From: Apteryx mantelli
Taxonomy: Eukaryota; Chordata; Aves; Apterygiformes; Apterygidae
Assembly (NCBI RefSeq): GCF_036417845.1
Contig: NC_089982.1
Coordinates: 67,469,684 to 67,533,683 of the forward strand
DNA: 64,000 nt
Direction of reading: 5' to 3'
Shown: piece by piece, positions 57,511-64,000 of the stretch
Layout of the letters: every line of letters begins with the position of its first letter
How positions within the stretch are numbered: the stretch's first letter is position 1
Position numbers and translations under genes: made by a program
Notes under the pieces: generated by a model
The model's input: the letters and a program-made list of their open reading frames with translations, nothing else
Told to the model about the DNA's origin: nothing
The model's database searches: none

Positions 57511-60500
57511 ATGTATAGGTTGGCAATGAGTTTCAGATTTGGTAGTTAGCCCCAGTTAGGTAATTGGTGTGGAAGGAGGTTACTGACTTCCACTGAAGAC
57601 CTAGCCCTCTGTGTGTGCTCAGAATAAGAGTTCCTTCCCTTGCAGTTGCGTAGTGGAGCTATATGAAATACCGTGATTTTTAAGGTTTGTGGACTCTAAA
57701 TCAAGAAGTGTCCCTTGTTGGCTGGAATATCTGTTGAGACTGAAAGCTGTTTGGCGCATCCTGATGGTTGTGGATTCTTGTGTAAGGATAAAGGAGAGAA
57801 ATGACATGAGGATGCCTTTTGCCACACAAAACAAGGTGTTACAAGGTGTAGTCACATAGGAAATGCTTTATTTGTCTACTTGTAATTATTTGTAAAGTGT
57901 CCTTTTGCCTTTCACCCAGAAGGAGAGTGCTTCCACCTCCAGCTTCTTATCTTCCTCCTCCACCTGAGGAATTGATTACTGAAGTGGTGATGTGGGAGAA
58001 CACTGGCATTTGCAACTACAGGCCATCGAATCTGGAGCGGAGGTGCTGTTTGGATCACCATGCCCTATCCCTTGTCTTATAACGCAGATGGGAGCGCAGT
58101 GGTTCTCAGCAGCTATTGCTGATGCAATTGTTCTGGGATCTGAAGCCTTTCATTTTCTTCATAGCCTTTCTTTTTTTATATTCTCTTGGCATTTCACAGT
58201 CTCACAGTTTGGAAGGGAAGAATCTGTGCCCAGAGGACCTTGCAGTCTAACCTGGGTGTGCAAGGTTTGTGTAGGATACTGCAGACCTAGGAGGTGAAGA
58301 AAGGAAGGAAGTTACAATGATTTATTCAGCTGAGACCCCTTGCTCAGACAAGAGGTAGCTGTACATGGGAGGGGGGCAGACAAGTTAATAGGCTTTCTGT
58401 GTTAGTTTAGCTTACTAACTGTGGGAATTGTGGCTGAAGTGAGTCTTCTGAAAACTGCCTTAAGTGAGGGAAGATAAGTGCCCTTATGAAACACATATAA
58501 GGATGTAAGAAAAGACATGGAGGGCCTTGTGGAAGAAACGGACAAATGGGCCATCTGTAATGTTAGAGGCACTACTACTAGATGCTGGTAGTGCTTCTAA
58601 AGTCATAAATTGATAATGCTATTAGTGTTAGATGCCAGAACTACTGCTAGTGTCCAACAGCAGGAGTGATTTTCCCGCTGGGAGAGTGAGTCATGCTGCC
58701 CCTGTGGAGAGAAGTGTATTAAAAAAAAGAAACTGGTGAATTATGCTGTTTTTTGGAAAATACTGAAATACATCTTACACAACGTCTGCACTGTTGCATT
58801 TCAGATAGGTTCAGATGTGTAACCTAGAGAAACAGGAGCGTGTACAAGACTGGTGTGTATAAGGTACTATGGCAGTATGTAGAAGGACATTAGAAGGAAG
58901 AGAAAGGACACAGATAAAGGATTTAAGGAGAAGATAAGTAGTAATTTAGACCTGGCTTTCCATCAGTGATGTCACCTCCGAAAGCAGGAGAATGCAAACG
59001 GCGTCTTCTCCTCCAAAGAAGAAATTGGTGGCAGGACTGGAATTGAAATTGAATTGCCCTAATGACAGGTAAACATATAGCAAAACAGTTCAAAATTCTT
59101 ATATAAGTGCAACCTTTAGAATCAGTGATGTCGGTAACTGGAGAAGCTGCAATTTTGAGTTTGCCAAAATATTATCATTATGAATAGTTTGTTTGAGGTA
59201 GCACTTAGGAGCCTTAACAAGGCAGGAAATGAAGGAGCTGTATGTCAGGGCGCAGTGCGGACCAGTGGCTCCCTGTGGGCCATGGCGCTGGGAATCAGGG
59301 GGGATCCCAGGGCTGGCAGGGCCCATCCCACTGCCCCTAGCAAGGGAGCAGGGCAGGTTAGAGGGTGCAGCTGAGGACAGCCCTGAGTGCAGGGCATCAG
59401 GCATTTCTGTGGTGATGGGGCAATGCTGAGACCAGGTCGGGAAGCCAGTCAGCAGGTGGGAGCCTGGGTTGGGATCCGGAGGTCTGTGGCCAGGCACAGG
59501 CACGGCTGCAGTGTGCCTGGAGCTGTAGCTCAGGTTGGGGCCAAGCAGCAGACTGTCAGCTTAAAGCAGATCCCAGGGAAAGGGTCTGCCCTGGCTGAGA
59601 CCTTCCAGCAGCGGTCTGGGACTTTCTCCCCATGGTCATCAGCGAGAAAGAGGCAGCCCTCAGCTGCACTGTCAGTTGGCCCTGATCCCTGGCAGCCAAA
59701 CCTCTGGGAGGGGGGATGCTTTCAGGGCCCTTACACAGTACTAACAGCAGCTGCCACAGGGCTTTCACTTGCACTCTGTCCTCTTTCAAAATCTTACACT
59801 CTACCAGGTGAGACATAACTGGTAAATGAGATGAACAAGGATGTGGAGGGAAGAACAAAGCAACAAGGCCATAAGCTAACTGTGTGTACGTGCTAGCTGT
59901 GTGCACAATTTGTAGCCAAATAGCAGCAGCAATCACCCTAATCACAACATAGTGCTAGTTGCTTATTATATTACTTGCATACTGTACCACATACAGAAAA
60001 AAAAATCAAATGTTGCATCAGAGACTGAACTAGTAAATGTTACAGACTTTGAAGTGAGCAATAATGAGAGAGAATTTAAGAAGAGGAGAACTTACTAAAC
60101 CAAGGAAAAATGACTCAGTGGGCATGGGAAGGGTAGATGACATGATGATATGGCAGGTTATCTCAGGAACACTCAAGGACTGAAAAGAATTTAATAACAC
60201 AGAAATGAATGGAGTGGATGAAACACTGTGTGTGGCAGAGCTGCTCTCATCGTTGCCTGACCAGGAGAACTGCTTGTGACTGGTTTAAAGAAATGAGAAT
60301 ATAGGGTTCTGCGGTGAGCTATGGCAAACCAAGAACATATTTAACACAACTCTGCTTAGCATTATTCCTTGCTTTATTGTTACAGTAGCAAACCCAGTCA
60401 TATGTGGGGACCCTGTTGTACTAGGTCTGTACAAATGCCGAATGAAAAGACAGTATCTGCCTGATAGAGCTTACCCTGCAGGTATCATAGAAGAGAAGAC

Positions 60501-63500
60501 AAGTGAGTGCAGTCAGGTGGAGAGATGCAAAGAGACAACACAACAGTCGTCTCTAACCTCTGTACGCACTAATGCACCAATCCTGTGGTGAAAACAGATA
60601 GTGCAAAGAGCTGTTCTCCCAAGGACCTAGTGCCTCTGTAGCACTTGTAGGAGCTGTTTTCTCATTGACATAAATGGGGTTTCCTGGGGAATGTATCATA
60701 TATCAGAAGCACAAGCTTCTTTCAGAAGACATACCTGATGGTGAAAGAGTGAGAGGTGCAAGAGAACCTAATGACTAAGTCAGAACCTACTTGTACCAAC
60801 AGTATGACTAAGACTTGTACCAGTGTAATGAAGGTGGCAGTAAGCCAAGCAAAGTTGGAGAGTTGTCATGGAACTAAAGGTGAAATAACTGCTTGTGTTC
60901 TCTGTGCTCTTGGAAAAGTGACTGCAATCATGATTTGTTTGGGGTTGTACGGCATATTTTAGGTTCAGAAGAGTGAGTCAGAGCATTCCACAACCATTGT
61001 GATTTTAATGTAGCATATCCCTTTGCAACTTGAGTTTATATTTCCATGTTCTTTTAAAACAATGTGTCTAACTTTACAAAAGATGCTTTATATATGCAAA
61101 CAAATATATACTGAAGAAAGTGTATTTGGTTTCCCGAGAAAGTGATCTCTCTTACATCAAACACCAAAATGTCACCTCAGGTCATAAACTATGTTGCAAA
61201 AAATAAAATCATTTTGTCTTTTCCAAAAGTTTATGTATACAAGCAAGTCAGGAAGTAAGGAAGTCAAATGTATTTGGTTCCATTTCAGACTTTCTTAAAC
61301 AAATAAACCGCAACCCCAATCTGATAGTGTACAAAGAAAAACTGTCAGCCTGCAGCTTTCTCTTCCTGATTAGGCTGCCAAAGGCTTGGTTTATATTCAT
61401 GTTTTTATCAGTAAGCTCAGTGCATTATGAACCCTGCAATATAGTGTTACACAAAAAAGTTCATTTTGGGGTGTTTTGGTACTAAAAAAGAATGAAAATT
61501 TTGTTTTTTTGTTTGGCAGCAGATAATTCTGTGACATTTTAGTAACTTTGTGTTGTTTACTACTCAGGAGGTTAATTGTAAGCAGTTGGTTACATGTACA
61601 AATAAGTAGATCCCATGTGGCTAAATGACAGTGAACATAGAATATAGACTGAACCTCATTTTCCATTTCCTTCTTCAGAATAGTTCCTTTTAAATCCCTT
61701 CTCTTTTACAATTTGATGTATTGCAACCCCTGTATTTGGAAGTTACAACGATGAATATATATAAAAATCAGGAATGAGCAAATCAAGTGGGGTAGAAGAT
61801 GCAGAGAATTTAAAGAGGTTTTTAGATTGACAAAATTTATTTATTTATTGGAAAACCTTTTATTCCCAGGAATGAACACTAGGTTGTTTCCAAGAAACCA
61901 TCAGTTGTGTCAGGGAATGGGAGAGCTGAGGGGAGAAGAGTAGTTTTATCTGAATAAAAGTTCTGTGCAAGCGCTGAAGAAAACCAAAGATGACATTGCA
62001 TGGCAGAATTCATCTGTTCCAGAAAGTATATATGCTGTAGATGGAGTAGCAGCTGAATTGCTGTAGAAATTAATTTGCCCCACTCAGAATAAGTTGAATA
62101 ATTTATTAGAATAAACATGCAGGGCTGTGATGGGAAGCCATCTATTCAGTGTATCTATAAGGAGACAAAAAATGAAAGCAATCTTGTATCTTGCTCTTTG
62201 CAAGTAGAGAGAGAAGACATAAAAAGATTTCTTGGGCTGTGTGTATGACAGGGTGGAGAAGCAGGATGGAGAGGAACCACTCTGTAAGCTACCATCTTGT
62301 TGACCAAATATAACTAGAAAAATGGACTCACCACCTGTCTCACCTGGCGATACAAAGGAGAAGTTTTTGGTGTTGGTCTTCTTATTGAGGCACATTTCTG
62401 TCCCACTGAAGAAGAAAGAAATGGGATCTTAAGATATCTGTCCGTGGAGCAGTGCAGCTATGTACTGTTCCTTACACAGGACTCATGACCATTGCATCTG
62501 GTTTCTGAATCATGGCCACTTAGTGCCAAAAATACTGATGGGGTATGATGATAAATTAGTTAAAAGTGGTTTACAAAGCAAAAAACATATGGTCTGATTT
62601 TATTTTCCTTCACAGTAAGGTAATGGGATGTCCCTATTAGGAATAGGTTTGCAGCAGGTGACACCTGACAGAGGGGAAGTGAACTGTTTGGGTATGTACA
62701 TGTGTACAGTCTGCAGAAGTGGGCCTTCACCACCCCTCCAGACCAGACCTGCGTGCTGTATACCTAGCGAATCCACAATCAGCGCAGCACCCAGTGGACA
62801 CAGCAGGCAGCTTGCCTGAGGACAGCAAGTGCATTAGCGCCCTGTCAGGCTCCCTGTGACAGCTAGCTGCGGGCTTCAGTGTGACAGGGAATGCATTGTG
62901 CTTATACCTGCTGTTCAAGAGCAGTATAAGGAGAGATGCACAGCGTTAACAGTTAAACAAGGTGCTAACCAAGATAAACAAATTATGTCTAAATAACACA
63001 TAGTTGTTTCTTGCAAATAGCCTACCAAACTGGGAAATTCTTGCCTTGATGCTTAATCTGAATTTTTGTTGGATAAATAAGATTTAATCAAAAGAAAAAA
63101 TATTTAATCCTCCTTCATGCATTAGGCAAAAAAAGGGTACAAATCCATAGTTTGTTTTTACACATCCCCGTTGCAGTTTTCTGATCCCTTTAGGCTTTTG
63201 TCTATAGAGAAAAAAGTAGTCTCTGTTTCCATTTGATCTATATCAAAAGATGTTTTTGTCTTCTGCACAATGCAGTACTGTTAATTTGTGTTGATACTAA
63301 TCATATCAATACATTGTTTAGGAAACAATCTGACATCTTTTGCTACAACCTGGTATCCCATTAATAAGTGCACATGCAGCTGTCCCCCATTTTCCCCAAA
63401 ACATTATGCAAGTGTTGTACTGGGTTTGGTTGTGCAGGTTAAACATATCCTGTAGGATGAAAAACTTTTATGTTCCTGTAGGAAAGCTTTTCATGCAACT

Positions 63501-64000
63501 GAGTTTGGTGGAGAAGTGTATGTACTTGGGGTGGATTTCATCTGAGGCAGCATTAACTACAACACTGTACAGAGTTGTCTGGGCTCCCTCAATAGCCTGA
63601 GAAGATAGAAACATGTCCGTAGGGTGATTGACCTTCAGCCAGTGGTTGAATTTAAATGCACTAGCTTAAATACATTACTTCTGGACTGCTGAAGGTGAGA
63701 TAAATTTCATCTTTACTAGTTGATAGCAAATGGTTCAGTCATAGTGCGTTCAACTGGGAACTGCCATGGCAGGTAAAGATGTTTGTCTTAAGACACAGTG
63801 TAACTGGCACGTTAGATAACATTATCTAACAGATAATGTTAGATAACAGATGATTGGTATCAGTATCAGGCTTCATGTAGCTAGGAGTGTTGACAGAAAC
63901 ACTCTCTGAAGTTACAAAAAGGTCTGCATTAATGGTCACAGTCTTTTTTTTTTTTTTTGACTTCATAACACTTCCCACTATCCCAAGTATTTTGGAATAT
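57511..64000 (+). other. Probable first intron of the upstream PPARGC1A transcript, part 2
   Basis: No convincing gene. The stretch 59,220-59,730 is markedly GC-richer with locally repetitive G-rich words and might be repeat-derived. 62,630-62,900 is another mildly GC-rich patch. A nested inverted repeat lies at 63,811-63,847. The rest is featureless AT-rich sequence. Confidence 0.55.
63811..63847. repeat. Nested inverted repeat of GTTAGATAA/TTATCTAAC words
   Basis: GTTAGATAAC, ATTATCTAAC and GATAATGTTAGATAAC follow each other. The first two pair at 9 of 10 positions. The outer 16-bp arms (63,811-63,826 and 63,832-63,847) pair at about 14 of 16 around a 5-bp loop. Confidence 0.75.

Noticed and set aside
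59387..59818. 143- and 129-codon open frames on opposite strands
   Set aside because: They overlap each other in the GC-rich block and have no recognisable domain; best explained by composition.

Overview
The window is vertebrate nuclear DNA, most likely from a bird. It has spliced exons with GT-AG introns, AT-rich introns and spacer, one GC-rich CpG-island cluster, and a 5'-truncated CR1 LINE with the typical avian CR1 3' octamer tail. There is no bacterial-style gene organisation.

Layout. 1-20.8 kb: the last eight coding exons of DHX15 (the DEAH-box splicing helicase, Prp43 orthologue) on the + strand, from helicase motif V to the stop codon, followed by a 3' UTR with poly(A) signals near 20.49 and 20.76 kb. 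20.8-34.1 kb: AT-rich spacer with no convincing gene. It contains short foldback elements, the best being a 51-bp-arm inverted repeat at 22,553-22,675, and weak traces of ancient SINE-like repeats. 34.2-37.1 kb: two adjacent CpG islands. The first contains a coding first exon (ATG at 35,027, 29 codons, ending CAG|gtaagg at 35,113) with a strong Kozak context and an ATG-free leader. Its peptide resembles the first exon of PGC-1beta. Its position just downstream of DHX15 on the same strand, and its phase-0 end, fit a far-upstream alternative first exon of PPARGC1A (PGC-1alpha). The upstream, brain-associated PPARGC1A promoter of mammals lies in the same syntenic place. 37.1-64 kb: probably the first part of a very long first intron of that transcript. 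It is AT-rich and contains a nearly intact CR1 reverse-transcriptase fragment (55.7-57.5 kb, minus strand), a (TCC)12 tract, a degenerate ancient palindromic repeat at about 45.0 kb, and two short exon-like segments with acceptable splice sites.

DHX15 is a secure call. The PPARGC1A exon is an inference from phase, synteny and sequence resemblance. The point most worth following up is that the upstream promoter appears to give PGC-1alpha a PGC-1beta-like N-terminus. Statements about other species' proteins and loci are from memory and were not checked here.
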